Source: Entamoeba invadens IP1 (Eukaryota; Evosea; Mastigamoebida; Endamoebidae). Taken from it: a stretch of 57,921 nt of DNA. This document shows positions 30,431 through 40,656 of the stretch, piece by piece. A program made the position numbers and the translations under genes. The stretch covers positions 226,909 to 284,829 of the forward strand of contig NW_004440309.1 in assembly GCF_000330505.1 (NCBI RefSeq), written 5' to 3'. The notes under the pieces are model-generated. The model did not search any database and had not been told where the DNA came from. It was given only the letters and a program-made list of their open reading frames with translations. Numbering within the stretch: position 1 is the first letter of the stretch; every line of letters begins with the position of its first letter.

Positions 30431-31457
30431 ATGAGTGAAGAGCAGAACGTTGAGATTAAGACGTGGAAAGAGGTTGAAGAAGAGTGGTCAAAAAGTGAAG
30501 AAAACGACACAAAGACTTGCTCCAAAAAAGTTTGTTTTATAATTAATTCAATTTATTAAAAAATTGATATTATTACTTTATAATTATTCAATTAAATAAC
30601 ACAAGTAGGAATATGAAGAGTACTATCCATTATTCGTTCAATACGCAACACAATCCCCACAACATCGGTTTACACTCTTCCAAATCTATGACTCGTTGAA
30701 GTATTTGTGCCAAACAACAAAGGAATTTAATATACTCTTTTGGAGATATCTCACACAGGTACAACCTTTTTCATCAAGAGATGTCGTCCCAGTCACACTC
30801 CCACCACCCGAGAGTGAAAAGTGCTTCTTTAACTTGGAACTCAAGTTCCAACAGAACAAAATTTGTATTGAATTTCACTCGGAACTTGCCTTGTTTCGAG
30901 ATAGAGATATTCCATCAAATACTGTCAACAGACATGCCACAATTCAAGGACTTTTCAATGATAAAATCAGTGCGCTTGTCCTCTCACTAGCAAGGTATAA
31001 CAATTCCACACAAGTCCATATCAAGAATTTAGCAAAATATGATGTGCTCTTCGGGTCCTATGAGGATCAAGAGAAAACCGTTTTGGGTGATGAAAACAAA
31101 TCGCTTTCATGTGGGGATTTTTATGTCACAAAGCACTCGAACTTGTTCTATAATCTTATTGTTCACTGCAAATTCGACCAACCATTTGTACTCGAAAATC
31201 CAGAAGAACACCAGAGGTTTTATTCTAATCTCATTTTCTATCTCCATCGGTGCAAAACGCAGGAATTATTCTTTTGTATGCACGAGCTAGATACATCGGA
31301 ATTACCAAAAAGAATCACTTCGGTGTTTTCCGCAGTCAGACAAGCGATTTTGTACGATGGGTATACTTCCCTCCAGAAAATCGTCTTCATATGCCCAGAC
31401 ACCGACTTGAACTTAAAACAACTTAAAGACAACTTTGACAGTACTTTTCTCAATTGA
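30431..31457 (+). CDS. FERRY complex subunit 3 / C12orf4-like protein (two exons)
   Basis: Exon 1 30431-30529, intron 30530-30608 (79 nt, GTTTGT...TAG), exon 2 30609-31457; 315 residues, in frame. The first exon encodes a charged helical leader (MSEEQNVEIKTWKEVEEEW). The C-terminal region contains GDFYVTKHSNLFYNLIVHCKF, which matches the diagnostic GEFYITRHSNL block of C12orf4/FERRY3. The later SVFSAVRQAILYDGYTSLQKIVFICP matches the family's final domain (FKCVKGFMMEMASWDG...VQFLVPQ). In animals FERRY binds Rab5 endosomes and mRNA. The protein is about half the length of the human subunit (552), with most of the N-terminal coiled coil missing. Function here is inferred. Confidence 0.65.
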
Positions 31458-31529
31458 TTAATGTATCGCTTTCTTACACTTTACTTCAAACCAACGCACT
31501 CCAAACCAATCAATACACCTATCTTCATC

Positions 31530-32561
31530 TCACAACGTCATCAGTAATTTGTCGACTTTACTATCACTCCCTTTCTTCGACTTGCTTTGGAGCTTTGAAG
31601 TCTTCGTGATAATGTTACAGACAACTTTGTTTGCACCCGCAGGTTTTGGTTTTGTTACTTCTTTTTTTTCTTTGGTGTTCTTTTTCAATGCTATATGTGC
31701 TTTCTTTGGCTTCTCAATCTTCTGTGCTTGTGGTTTTTGATTCGGTTTACTCCTAGTGAAATCTTTAGGACGCAAATCACTTTTATTGGTATGAAATTTG
31801 TCGTCTTTGATACCTTTTGTACTTTTTGAGGTAGACTCCATTGTTCGCAACATTTGTTCGAATGAAGAAAACTCGACGGCGTTTCCCTTTTCAATTGTTT
31901 TCCTGATAACTTGAAAATTCTCTGTAACAAACCCAACGTTTTGGCTTATGACTGCAATATACTCAGACTGTTCAACCAACTTTTCTACGACTAAATTGAA
32001 GCCAATCTCCCGGTACATTTCTAAACAAGCCCGACACCGATCATCTACGATCGAGTTGATTCGGGAGCAATTGCCGAGAAACACAGAAAGGTACCAAATA
32101 ATATGCCCGACCGAACATTCTTGCTCAATATATCGGTACGCTTTTATCGCTCTGCTTTTAACGATTCTCCCGAAGATGGACGTTGCCACCAGAGCGTCGA
32201 AATAGTGTTTTAACCCGTCGTGGGTGTACTTATTGGTTGTCAACGATTGCACCAGATTCACCCCTTTGGCAAACAAGTCGAACGCCCGATACATCATTCG
32301 CTCATATTGAAAGAAAACAGTGATTCGAAATTTGTTGTGCGTTAATTTGACAAGGTTCTTATACAATTCTTGTTCCGTATAAATTGCCCACCCCAAGTTT
32401 TTACAACACAATTTTTCGTTCATCATCATGTAAATGTTTTCTGGTATCGTAATTTCCTCTGATGGTACAGGCGTGTATGTACCACACACAAATTCTCTAT
32501 AGTACTCCGTGAATGCACTCACAGTACCGGGATTGACAATATCGACATTTATCCATTCCAT
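31530..32561 (-). CDS. Unrecognised protein with basic tail, possibly nucleolar NEPRO-like
   Basis: About 343 residues from the ATG at 32561 (the open frame begins earlier at GTG). Residues 1-215 are helical with hydrophobic heptads (FQYERMMYRAFDLFAKGVNLVQSL, IIWYLSVFLGNCSRINSI). The last ~100 residues are extremely Lys-rich with Ser/Thr/Pro, typical of a nucleolar targeting tail. The helical part loosely resembles the N-terminal domain of NEPRO, a nucleolar protein of the RNase MRP/P group, but similarity is weak and this is a suggestion only. No membrane segment; the hydrophobic helix at ~165-185 is short. Confidence 0.5.
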   Translation of the reverse strand: MEWINVDIVNPGTVSAFTEYYREFVCGTYTPVPSEEITIPENIYMMMNEKLCCKNLGWAIYTEQELYKNLVKLTHNKFRITVFFQYERMMYRAFDLFAKGVNLVQSLTTNKYTHDGLKHYFDALVATSIFGRIVKSRAIKAYRYIEQECSVGHIIWYLSVFLGNCSRINSIVDDRCRACLEMYREIGFNLVVEKLVEQSEYIAVISQNVGFVTENFQVIRKTIEKGNAVEFSSFEQMLRTMESTSKSTKGIKDDKFHTNKSDLRPKDFTRSKPNQKPQAQKIEKPKKAHIALKKNTKEKKEVTKPKPAGANKVVCNIITKTSKLQSKSKKGSDSKVDKLLMTL

Positions 32562-32749
32562 CCTTCTCTTCTGTAATTCTAGTTTTGGATTCCACACAAG
32601 TGTAACAGTAGGGTTAATCTATTCCCAAATATGCAGAAAATTCATTGTTTGGATGAGGGAAATCGCACTTTTGGGAAAGTACCATTAAACTACAATTAAA
32701 CTATAATTAAATACTTGTTACACTATTATAAACTCAACAAGATGCACTT

Positions 32750-33661
32750 TCAATTCTGGTTCTCCCGTTTTGCTATGAACTTCATGAACGCATTGTAGTC
32801 GAGTCTGGTCTGCTTTTTGTTGAAGACTTGCTTGATGATCCGACCGTCTTGGATATAAATAATTCTGTCTGCGTAACACTCGATATCAGCGTTGTGTGTG
32901 ACCATCAGGATAGTAGTCTTCATTTCCAAATTCAAGTCTAAGACAAGGTCCATCACTTCAATGGTGTTTTTTGTATCTAAGTCCCCCGTTGGTTCGTCCA
33001 TCAGAAGTAATTCCGGCTCGTTGCAAAGTGCTCTTGCTATGGTCACTCGCTGTTGTTCACCACCAGACAGTTCGGAGGGCAAGTGATTCATTCGATCTTG
33101 TAATCCGACCATTTCAAGGAGTTTTATTGTTCTGTCGTGTCTTTCTTGTTTCTTCAATTTGCCTAATATTCGCATCGGTAACTCGACATTTTCATACGCA
33201 GACATAGTAGCCAGAAGGTTGTACGTCTGGAAGACAAAGCCGATTTTCTCAAGACGGAGGCGCGCTAATTTACTCTCCGCCGTTTTCTCATTAATTTCTT
33301 TGCCAAACAACGTTAAAGTCCCACCTGTCGGTTTGTCGATCATCCCTATCATATTCAAGCACGTTGTCTTTCCTCCACCGCTCGGTCCTCGAAGCATCAC
33401 AAACTCCCCTTTTCGAATGGGAAGAATTTCACTTGTTTCATTCATAGTGATTCCGCGGACAGCGTAAACCCCTTCTTCACGTCCTTCAATATCATATTTC
33501 TTCTCTATATTAGTGACGGAGATCACCGGATCCCCAAATTGTTTTGTTTCATCTTTGTCTTTCTCTTTTGTCTTTTTCGCGTCTTCAAGGGCCGACTGAT
33601 AAAACTCGGTGTCGATGATTTTAGTTGCTCCCGTGGGGTCGTTTTGATTCAATGGAATCAT
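32750..33661 (-). CDS. Stand-alone ABC transporter ATPase, LolD/MacB-like
   Basis: A 303-residue nucleotide-binding subunit from the ATG at 33661. A charged leader (~45 residues) precedes the ATPase. Walker A GPSGGGKT (92-99), Q-loop Gln 145, ABC signature LSGGEQ (198-203), Walker B LLLMDEPTG (218-226) and H-loop His 256 are all present, so it should be active. No membrane segment is encoded here or next door; a partner permease must be elsewhere. The spacing FVFQTYNLLATMSAYENVELPM is typical of the bacterial MacB/LolD export ATPases and of the ABCH-like set in amoebae. Bacterial ancestry by lateral transfer is an inference. Confidence 0.85.
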   Translation of the reverse strand: MIPLNQNDPTGATKIIDTEFYQSALEDAKKTKEKDKDETKQFGDPVISVTNIEKKYDIEGREEGVYAVRGITMNETSEILPIRKGEFVMLRGPSGGGKTTCLNMIGMIDKPTGGTLTLFGKEINEKTAESKLARLRLEKIGFVFQTYNLLATMSAYENVELPMRILGKLKKQERHDRTIKLLEMVGLQDRMNHLPSELSGGEQQRVTIARALCNEPELLLMDEPTGDLDTKNTIEVMDLVLDLNLEMKTTILMVTHNADIECYADRIIYIQDGRIIKQVFNKKQTRLDYNAFMKFIAKRENQN

Positions 33662-33807
33662 CAGGTAATGCACTCAAAGTTCTTTTTGTTTGAATTAATT
33701 ATAGTTTAGATTTTTTATTAACTATAGAATCATTTTTCCTTGTCTTGAGCAATAGTAAATATTTATAATAAAGTATACTAATAAATAACATTAATTTATC
33801 TACAGAA

Positions 33808-34647
33808 TCAATACCATTCTAATGCAACGAATTGCTTCATTCTAATCGCTTTCCCACAGGTAGTCTTACAGAGCGGATTCAACACAAGCTCCGGAATATC
33901 ATATGTTGACTTTATACTTGGATGGACGGTAGCTGTCCCATCACTTAACACCCAAAATGCACCAACACAAGTCACAACAAAAGAATCTTCTTTTGTGGAG
34001 TGCATGATAACACTCTTAGTCGCATTAAAATCACTTTTGTAAGGACGAATAATCTTGTCTCGCCCGAAGATGAAAAAGTTGCTCTTTGTCGAGTTGACGA
34101 TTTTTCTGTTGTGTTTATAACAGAGGGGGTCTTCATGGTAAAACCCAAACCATTCATTTTCATTTGTTCTGACCAGAATCATTATATGACTTTTCATACC
34201 GACACATTCGTTGAATTCCCTTGCAGAAAGGGAGTTGTTTTGTAATGAGAAGAGTACTCTACAATTTTCATATCCCGTTTCTTTTATGAATCCAGAGAGG
34301 ATCTCGGTGGTCTTCATTCGATTCTCAAAGACAGGCTGTATATTTGGCTCTGAAAGAGCTCTTTTCTTTCTTGCATCTTTACTCGACATCTTTGGTAATT
34401 TTTGTGAGCCTTTATGGTGATTCAACAATTCAAAACTCGACCGTGTAAGAACTCCAGATGTTGGAGAATAAGACGGGGAATATACAACTCCAGTTCGTGG
34501 AGTTACAGTCGAATGTGAATGGAATAGTACTTTTCCTGATGGAGTTAATGGTTCACTTGTGTTCTCAAATATCACAGGAATTAATTCCTTTGAACTAGAA
34601 TTTGGTGTTTGTACCTTTCGAGTCAAAACAGCCTCTTCGTTACCCAT
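33808..34647 (-). CDS. TLDc-domain protein
   Basis: A 279-residue protein from the ATG at 34647. The first ~115 residues are Ser/Thr/Pro-rich and probably disordered (PSGKVLFHSHSTVTPRTG). The second part resembles a TLDc domain: RVLFSLQNNSLSAREFNECVGMKSHIMILVRTNENEWFGFYHEDPLC and a C-terminal FVALEWY. TLDc proteins bind V-ATPase or take part in oxidative stress response in other eukaryotes; Entamoeba encodes many of unknown role. No catalytic residues can be named. Confidence 0.65.
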   Translation of the reverse strand: MGNEEAVLTRKVQTPNSSSKELIPVIFENTSEPLTPSGKVLFHSHSTVTPRTGVVYSPSYSPTSGVLTRSSFELLNHHKGSQKLPKMSSKDARKKRALSEPNIQPVFENRMKTTEILSGFIKETGYENCRVLFSLQNNSLSAREFNECVGMKSHIMILVRTNENEWFGFYHEDPLCYKHNRKIVNSTKSNFFIFGRDKIIRPYKSDFNATKSVIMHSTKEDSFVVTCVGAFWVLSDGTATVHPSIKSTYDIPELVLNPLCKTTCGKAIRMKQFVALEWY

Positions 34648-36347
34648 TGAACAATGACTTACTAGTTTGCCCCTTTATATAACTCAAACCCAATTCGAAT
34701 AAGAAAAATTTATTATAATTAACCCAAAATTGCAATTTTTAATTACATAATTGTTTGAGTCTTCTTTTAAAGTGTAAATTACACTGAAAATGGCTTTTTT
34801 TATTTATCTGCACTTTTAGCAAACGAAGAAATAATCTTACAAAAGTTTCAGCGGATTATTTTCATCGAAAACAGTTTTATTGCCAATAAATAAAAACATT
34901 TATTAATTGGAAAATACCCGAGGTGATGGTCTTTTTAAATCAATTATAAATTGTTATTTTTTGCTCGATATTTCTTTTTCACAAATAAAACATTCACTTT
35001 GTTATTGTATTTTTCTAACTCTTTATTTTTGGTAAAATCCCCTGATCGCAGTTTTCTAAACAAGTGTAATATATTTCTTCGTCCCAAAAATGGGTTTTAT
35101 TAAAAGTAATAGTTCATATATTATGATTTTTTGATTCTTTAATTACTATTTTTTTAATTAAATGTGGCGTATTTTTGGGAAGGACTGCCATGCCGGTTAT
35201 AGTTATGTGAATGGCATAGATCTCAAGTTAGTTGCTTTTAGAAATGACAAAATCGGTTTTGTAAATACCAATCTCCTCTTCCAAAATTGTCCTAACAATT
35301 ATTTTGTTTTACAAAGTGGTTTTATTTTCTATTTTAAGCTAAACACGTCATAGATATTGGCCAATCATTGAAATGGGTTTATTATATTAGTTTAATTATA
35401 ATAAAAAGTATTACTATTGTTATTATTTTTTAACTCGAGAAACCAGAAATAAACATTGGAAGTTGTGTGAAACATTCAAAAAACTATAAATAATAATATA
35501 AGGTATCATATAATATATGAAATGTTATTTCAACCAGCATATAAAAGTTCACATAATAAAAATTAATTTCAGTATTGATTTAAACTATTTTTTTTCTTGA
35601 AGAGTCAAAAAAAAAACAAACTAAAATTTTATTATAGATTTAAATTATTAGCTTTAAAATTTATATTATTATTTGTATAATTAAATTATCAAACTGTCAT
35701 AACAATTTTTTACCAGTTTTGATTAACAAAATAAAAAAAAAGTTTTTTTACCACTAAAAATGAGGAAGATTTCTTCAAATACAAGGCGATATAAATACTT
35801 TTTTTAGTACAATTCAGAACAATTGTGAATTTTATTATTTTAATAATAAACTTTAATTTATTATAATTAACTTAATAATATTATTTGTTTAAATTATTAT
35901 TATTTTAAATAAAATCAATTAAAATTTTTTCACACAAAACATTTCAAAACACCATTATATTGTTATATATACCATTTTGTTTCAAAAATGTTATTTAAAC
36001 AATAAAACGGGAAAGAAAAAATGAAGGTTTTAATAGCGTTTTTCGATACTAATTTTGATAATAAAATTATTAGGTGCGAAGCCTATTAAATTGGTTAATT
36101 AATTTAATTAATTTGTAATGTTGAAATACAATAGTATCTTTTTCTTGAAAAACAAAAGAGTAATTTGAAGATCTTTCGTTAATTCGACAACTTGCTTTCG
36201 GCAATGGGGACTGTCTAATACCAATTCCCTGTTTTTAGTGACAAGAATACTTCTGTACTAACGAGAAATAAACATCACTTGAAAATGAAAAAGTGGAACA
36301 TAGTAACATCGAATCCCAAAAAATGAAAAAGAACTGATTATTAGAAA
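34648..36347. other. Long AT-rich intergenic region
   Basis: About 1.7 kb between divergent genes. A 63-codon frame at 35162-35353 on + has some coding-like composition but no family; no intron partner was found. A GC-richer block at about 36160-36230 was examined for snRNA or tRNA features without success. No terminal-repeat element was seen. Confidence 0.5.
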
Positions 36348-37132
36348 ATGGCTACTGGAGATGACGAGTATAAGGTCGAGCTCCACAAAGTTGTTTTAGT
36401 CGGGGATGGTGGTGTCGGTAAATCAGCTATAACTATACAACTTACGCAAGGCCATTTCATCGTTGATTATGACCCCACAATTGGTTTGTTATGTCTAGTA
36501 TTCATAACAAGTAAATGTATTATATTATTAGTATTATATCACACAATTATAATGTATTATACTAAATATTATCAACAATAGTACAAGATATAACTCTCCA
36601 GAGAATTGTTACCGAAAAACTTTGACTGTGGACAATCGCATTTGTGTGTTAGATATTGTTTGTTCTCCGTCTTTGAAATCAAATAATAATTGTTAGTAAA
36701 CAATCTATTAACAATTAGTTAGATACTGCTGGACAAGAAGAGTATGCCAGTATGCTCGACCAGTACTTTAGAAACGGTCATGGATTTCTTATTGTATACA
36801 GTGTGACTGATAGAAACAGTTTTGAAAGCATTAAGAATTATCAAAGTAAAATATTGCGAGTGAAAGAAGCGTCGAATTTCCCGATTGTGTTTGTTGCAAA
36901 TAAAGTCGACTTGGTGAAAGACCGCGACGTCACCGAGAAGGAAGGCAAAGAGAAAGCAACTGAACTCAAAGTGGAGTATATTGAGACTTCTGCAAAGAAC
37001 AAATTAAACATCGAAGAAGCGTTTTATACCCTTGTTAGATCTATTCGAAAGCAACACACCACAACCGATTCCGGGGAGAGCGAAGACAAGAAGCCGAAGA
37101 AGAAAAAGAAAGGCGGATGTTTTTTGCTTTAA
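36348..37132 (+). CDS. Ras-family small GTPase (three exons)
   Basis: Exons 36348-36483, 36602-36657 and 36719-37132; introns of 118 and 61 nt begin GTTTGT and end CAG and TAG. The joined frame gives 201 residues. P-loop GDGGVGKS (19-26), effector [17 protein letters not shown] with the catalytic Gln at 70, NKVD, ETSAK and the C-terminal CFLL CaaX box after a Lys-rich stretch ([11 protein letters not shown]) are all visible. The last Leu predicts geranylgeranylation, with plasma membrane attachment. Exon 2 is only 56 nt and encodes the segment between switch I and DTAG. The effector loop YDPTIEN fits Ras and Rap; I do not separate them. The call is firm. Confidence 0.92.
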
Positions 37133-37241
37133 TTATCTGTTGAAAGAGAAGTAATTTAATACTTTTATAGTTTTCACGTGTTTCTTTGTTGAATACAAAC
37201 AAAGAAACAAAAAGTCGGACAAAACAAACTAAAAATAAAAA

Positions 37242-37598
37242 TCAAATCGTAACGTTGGCTGGTATTTGAGCGTTGTATTGTTTGCATTGTGCAAGTTTGT
37301 CCGCAATCATCTTAGATGTCCTTTCGTCAAGTGCGCGCATGCGCTTGATAGCTTCCGAAAGGTCGTAAATGCACTTTGTGATATTAGCGGTTGTTTGCTT
37401 TTCGGTGGGTTGAACTGCAGTGGTTTTTGGGGTAATGGAGGGCTGAGCAGTTGGTTTATTGGTTGTATTGATGACGACTTTTCCATCACCCATAACAGTT
37501 GTTTGGTATTGTCCTTTGACAAACTCGGACCCGGTTGTGTTGATATAAATATTGACCGTATCAGCATTCAGGCATGGTGACTCGTTTATCCACGACAT
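37242..37598 (-). CDS. Small unknown protein with Thr/Pro-rich middle
   Basis: A 118-residue frame from the ATG at 37598: a short structured start (MSWINESPCLNADTVNIYINTT), a Thr/Pro/Gln-rich middle (~50-70), and a helical end (EAIKRMRALDERTSKMIADKLAQCKQY). No family is recognised. It converges with the Ras gene with about 110 bp between stops, so it is probably a real gene. Confidence 0.55.
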   Translation of the reverse strand: MSWINESPCLNADTVNIYINTTGSEFVKGQYQTTVMGDGKVVINTTNKPTAQPSITPKTTAVQPTEKQTTANITKCIYDLSEAIKRMRALDERTSKMIADKLAQCKQYNAQIPANVTI

Positions 37599-37774
37599 TT
37601 TGTCTTTTTCAGTTTTATCGTTCCAACTTTGAAATCTTGAGATACTTAATTAATGCATTGATTACTTGATTTTACTTCAAAAAGTGACAAATATAACATT
37701 TGAATACCAAAAAACAAAAACAAAAAAGAAAAACATTTTCATCGTTTTTTGAATAACAAAAATAAATGTAAAAG

Positions 37775-38275
37775 TTACTTTGAGCCTTCAAATATGGCCT
37801 CATACTCTATCATTCCTTTGTCTGCCACTGTGTTAGTCAAATCCACTGTTAGAGTTTCGCTCTTCCAGTTCTTTTCTTTCAAGCTGAATTTTTGGATTCG
37901 TTTTTCAGGGTTGTACAGTGAGACCTTACCATTAGTTGCTCCTTATCAAAGAGCTGTAATGAAACTATATTAAATAATTTGTACAACTAAAAATTATAGT
38001 TTGTGACAAAAAGAACAAACGACATAAATAATTGCTATTCCCTTCTGCGCAGCAAACGATGAAAACGACTTCGGTAATAAGCCAGAATTGTCGGCCACAT
38101 ACATCGCTGTAACTCCCATCTCAGAAATGTCGGTATAAATTATTTCCGAAAATGGAGGAAGGAGTGGCGCGTGTGAAACAGGAACAACTCGCTTCTCTGT
38201 TATATATCCAAAACACGGCAAACCAGGATATAACAAACAGTGTTGAACAGCTCGGCGGATTTCAACGTCTGTCAT
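37775..38275 (-). CDS. Unknown protein, two exons
   Basis: The first exon (ATG at 38275, MTDVEIRRAVQHCLLYPGLP) reads through ADNSGLLPKSFSSFAAQKGIAIIYVV and then runs into a GTTTGT near 38021 in the minus-strand reading. A second coding block ends at the TAA at 37775-37777 (...NPEKRIQKFSLKEKNW...EAIFEGSK). The frames can be joined with either a GTTTGT or GTTCTT donor and an AG acceptor near 37940-37955; the exact junction is unresolved. The product would be ~140 residues, mostly beta-strand-like, with no recognised family. The presence of a second exon is supported by coding composition only. Confidence 0.45.
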
Positions 38276-38588
38276 ATGAATTCAGAGTTTCTTTTTTCCA
38301 ACAATGGCACGCCCGGGTTGGCGTGACGGGTATTTGAAGACATTAGAAAGAAATATTAATTTTTACTAGTATTATAATTAAGTATAAGTATTAATAATAT
38401 TAATAATAATAAGTATTATTAATAAGCGAGTTTCTATTTAATGGAAAAATAATTAGCGAGCCATTTTTCAGAGTATTTGAAGGTAAAAAGAGGGAAATAA
38501 AAACGTTAAATTACAAAAAATCAGAAAAAAAAAAGCTCATTAAAAAAAAGAAGAAATAACACATAAATAATAACAATATAACAAGACT
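38276..38588. other. AT-rich spacer
   Basis: 313 bp between two minus-strand genes with short AT repeats at 38390-38430. No feature seen. Confidence 0.4.
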
Positions 38589-38903
38589 TCAGTAAGTCTG
38601 ACTTCTCTCCCACTCCCCGAGTTTTTCCAAAGACGACGAGGAGAATGAATGTGCGAAAGACTTCTGGAAATGACCTGCGAGTGTGTTTTCGGTATCGAGG
38701 GAGTTTTCATAGTCTGAAAAGACGATGTTTGCGAAGACTGGTTTCATCTGAACGGATTTGGTGTTGCAAGGAGGTCTTGTTGGTGGTGTTTCGAGCGAAC
38801 CTGAATCAGTGAAAGACTCAAGTTGAGTTTCAGGAGCAATATAATCGGAGTAACTGTAGAGTAACACGTCGTCTAAAATGTCTGTTTGTGATGTTGTTAT
38901 CAT
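38589..38903 (-). CDS. Small acidic Ser/Thr-rich protein, unknown
   Basis: A 104-residue frame from the ATG at 38903 with acidic and Ser/Thr-rich composition (TQLESFTDSGSLETPPTRPP; SFAHSFSSSSLEKLGEWERS). No folded domain is evident; multiple possible kinase sites. Codon use looks gene-like. Function unknown. Confidence 0.5.
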   Translation of the reverse strand: MITTSQTDILDDVLLYSYSDYIAPETQLESFTDSGSLETPPTRPPCNTKSVQMKPVFANIVFSDYENSLDTENTLAGHFQKSFAHSFSSSSLEKLGEWERSQTY

Positions 38904-40166
38904 CTTGACTCTTATTATTATTTAGAGTTAACCCCCCTATTTATACTACAATCTCCAAGAAAAAATAGATAGAAAAAGTTATGCAAAAGTGGACAAAACA
39001 GCAAAAAAAGTCCACTCTTTCTATCTTGATTGTTTGATGTAAAATGCACAATTACATTATTATTATTAATTTATTATTAAAGATAAAATGTATTTATATT
39101 GCCGTTAATAGCACTGGAATTACGGGAAATTTGTGGATGGTAATTGTACGTCACTTTTTTAGAATGACAAATTCATTCTTTTATTACATATTATTGTTAA
39201 ACAAAAACAATTCATTTAGAATCTTGTGTCACTTGTTCATCAAGAAAACATCATGTACTTTTTTGCAACATTTCTTACTCCACATAACTTTGGCTTTGTC
39301 AAAGACAGATAATTATTTCTACCAAACTATATTATTGTAATTGAAATGTTATAATTTAATAGCTTTTGATAAAACTTTCTTCTGGAATTCTAAAGGGGTG
39401 CAAAAAAGTCTAAAAATTTTTTTATTTTGTGTTATTAAATAACACAAATCAAAAAATTAATTTTTTAATAATAACTCAATAGTTTGTAATTAATATATAA
39501 TAAACTATATATAAAATTATATCACTATTTATTTTTATATTTTTTCAAATTTTTGAAGCAAAAACTCGGGAAAATAAAAATATTAAACTTTTCTTGACCA
39601 AGAAAAATCTACTTACAAAAATGATCATTAAAATCCCATCTTTTCAGGAAAAATAGTCAAATAGAATGGAAAAGTCATACCTCAAAAAATAATCTGAAAT
39701 GTATTTTAATTAATATTCTTAAAATAACAAAAACGTCAAAAGTTTTGAAACCAAATAGTAATAATAAATTTTAAGTTCTATGACACTCACAAAAGAAAGC
39801 TAACATGTTTACAGATAGTAGAAAAATAGGGTGTCAGGAATAAATTGGGTGTCAAATAAATTAGGGATTAGTTAATGTAAAAAAATGGGTTTTGTTTTTT
39901 TTATTTTTTCCCCTCACAAAAAAAATATGAAAAACCATTAAATAACTCAAAATCAATCTGACACCCAATTTATTCTTGACACCCAAATTTTATACTATCT
40001 GTAATATATTTAACAATAAAATATGAAAACGTCAATGTATTTCTATTTTTATCTTAATAACATATTTATAAATTATAATAACATTTACTTTTAAATTAAT
40101 TAAATTGTTTTATTATTATTAACTATATTTTTAAATGAATATAATTATAAAACAAGAAAAATCAAA
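38904..40166. other. AT-rich intergenic region containing the mariner-type element
   Basis: About 1.26 kb. Contains the 190-bp element listed separately and a perfect 11-bp-arm palindrome at 39426-39448 (TTTGTGTTATT...). A 98-codon frame at 39044-39340 is hydrophobic and low complexity and not credible. Confidence 0.5.
39812..40001. mobile_element. Mariner/Tc1-type MITE, ~190 bp
   Basis: Two ~43-bp inverted ends at 39812-39854 and 39959-40001 differ at only four positions. Each starts CAGATAGTA and is flanked on the outside by TA, the target duplication of Tc1/mariner elements. Inside each arm the octamer GGGTGTCA occurs twice in direct orientation, about 18 nt apart, as expected for transposase-binding sites. 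The ~104-bp centre is AT-rich and encodes nothing, so the copy is non-autonomous. Confidence 0.82.
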
Positions 40167-40574
40167 TCAGTGCTTTTCAAAGAGCGATTGGACTAAACTG
40201 TCGCACATTTTATACATTCTCAATCGAAGGACATTCTCCATCACGTCAAGTTCTTCTGGTGTAAGCTTTGCCTTTAAATTTTCCCACTTGGTGTTGATAG
40301 AAGGGGGTAATGAATTTTCTATTTTACATTTGTCCTCACTGCTCTCGCTCAGTTCTTCGTCGGAGTACTCAAGAAGCCCGTCCTCGTCGTCGTAACCAAG
40401 AGGACCAACAGACTTTGCAAGGAGTTCCGCAACCTTTGCAATGTCACCGTTTGCCTGTGCGATGCATTCCTCTACAAGTCCGTTGTCGAGGTGTGGGAAA
40501 TTTATTTTTGGTATCTGTTTGTCGCCACCACTCAAAGGGTTCTCCATTTTGTTTTTTTCAATCTCTACACTCAT
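40167..40574 (-). CDS. Small acidic protein with a CUE/UBA-like motif
   Basis: About 135 residues from the ATG at 40574 (the open frame begins earlier at GTG). Residues 26-55 (FPHLDNGLVEECIAQANGDIAKVAELL) fit the CUE/UBA-like three-helix pattern with the diagnostic FP near the start and a late double Leu, suggesting ubiquitin binding. An acidic stretch (DDEDGLLEYSDEELSESSED) and a final amphipathic helix (PEELDVMENVLRLRMYKMCDSL) follow. No other domain. The ubiquitin link is inference. Confidence 0.55.
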   Translation of the reverse strand: MSVEIEKNKMENPLSGGDKQIPKINFPHLDNGLVEECIAQANGDIAKVAELLAKSVGPLGYDDEDGLLEYSDEELSESSEDKCKIENSLPPSINTKWENLKAKLTPEELDVMENVLRLRMYKMCDSLVQSLFEKH

Positions 40575-40656
40575 ATTTTGAGATGTTATATTTAATGATA
40601 TAATTTTACTATAATGACGAGCGTGGAACAAAAGCACATATAAGCAAATAAATTAC

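Noticed and set aside
35162..35353. 63-codon plus-strand frame in the large gap
   Set aside because: No family, no upstream or downstream exon, and flanked by pure AT spacer; a chance frame is more likely.
36160..36240. Possible spliceosomal snRNA upstream of Ras
   Set aside because: No ACAGAGA, Sm site with flanking stems, or other U-RNA motif could be found.
39044..39340. 98-codon plus-strand frame
   Set aside because: Hydrophobic, Ile/Leu/Phe-rich translation of AT-rich spacer with no motif.
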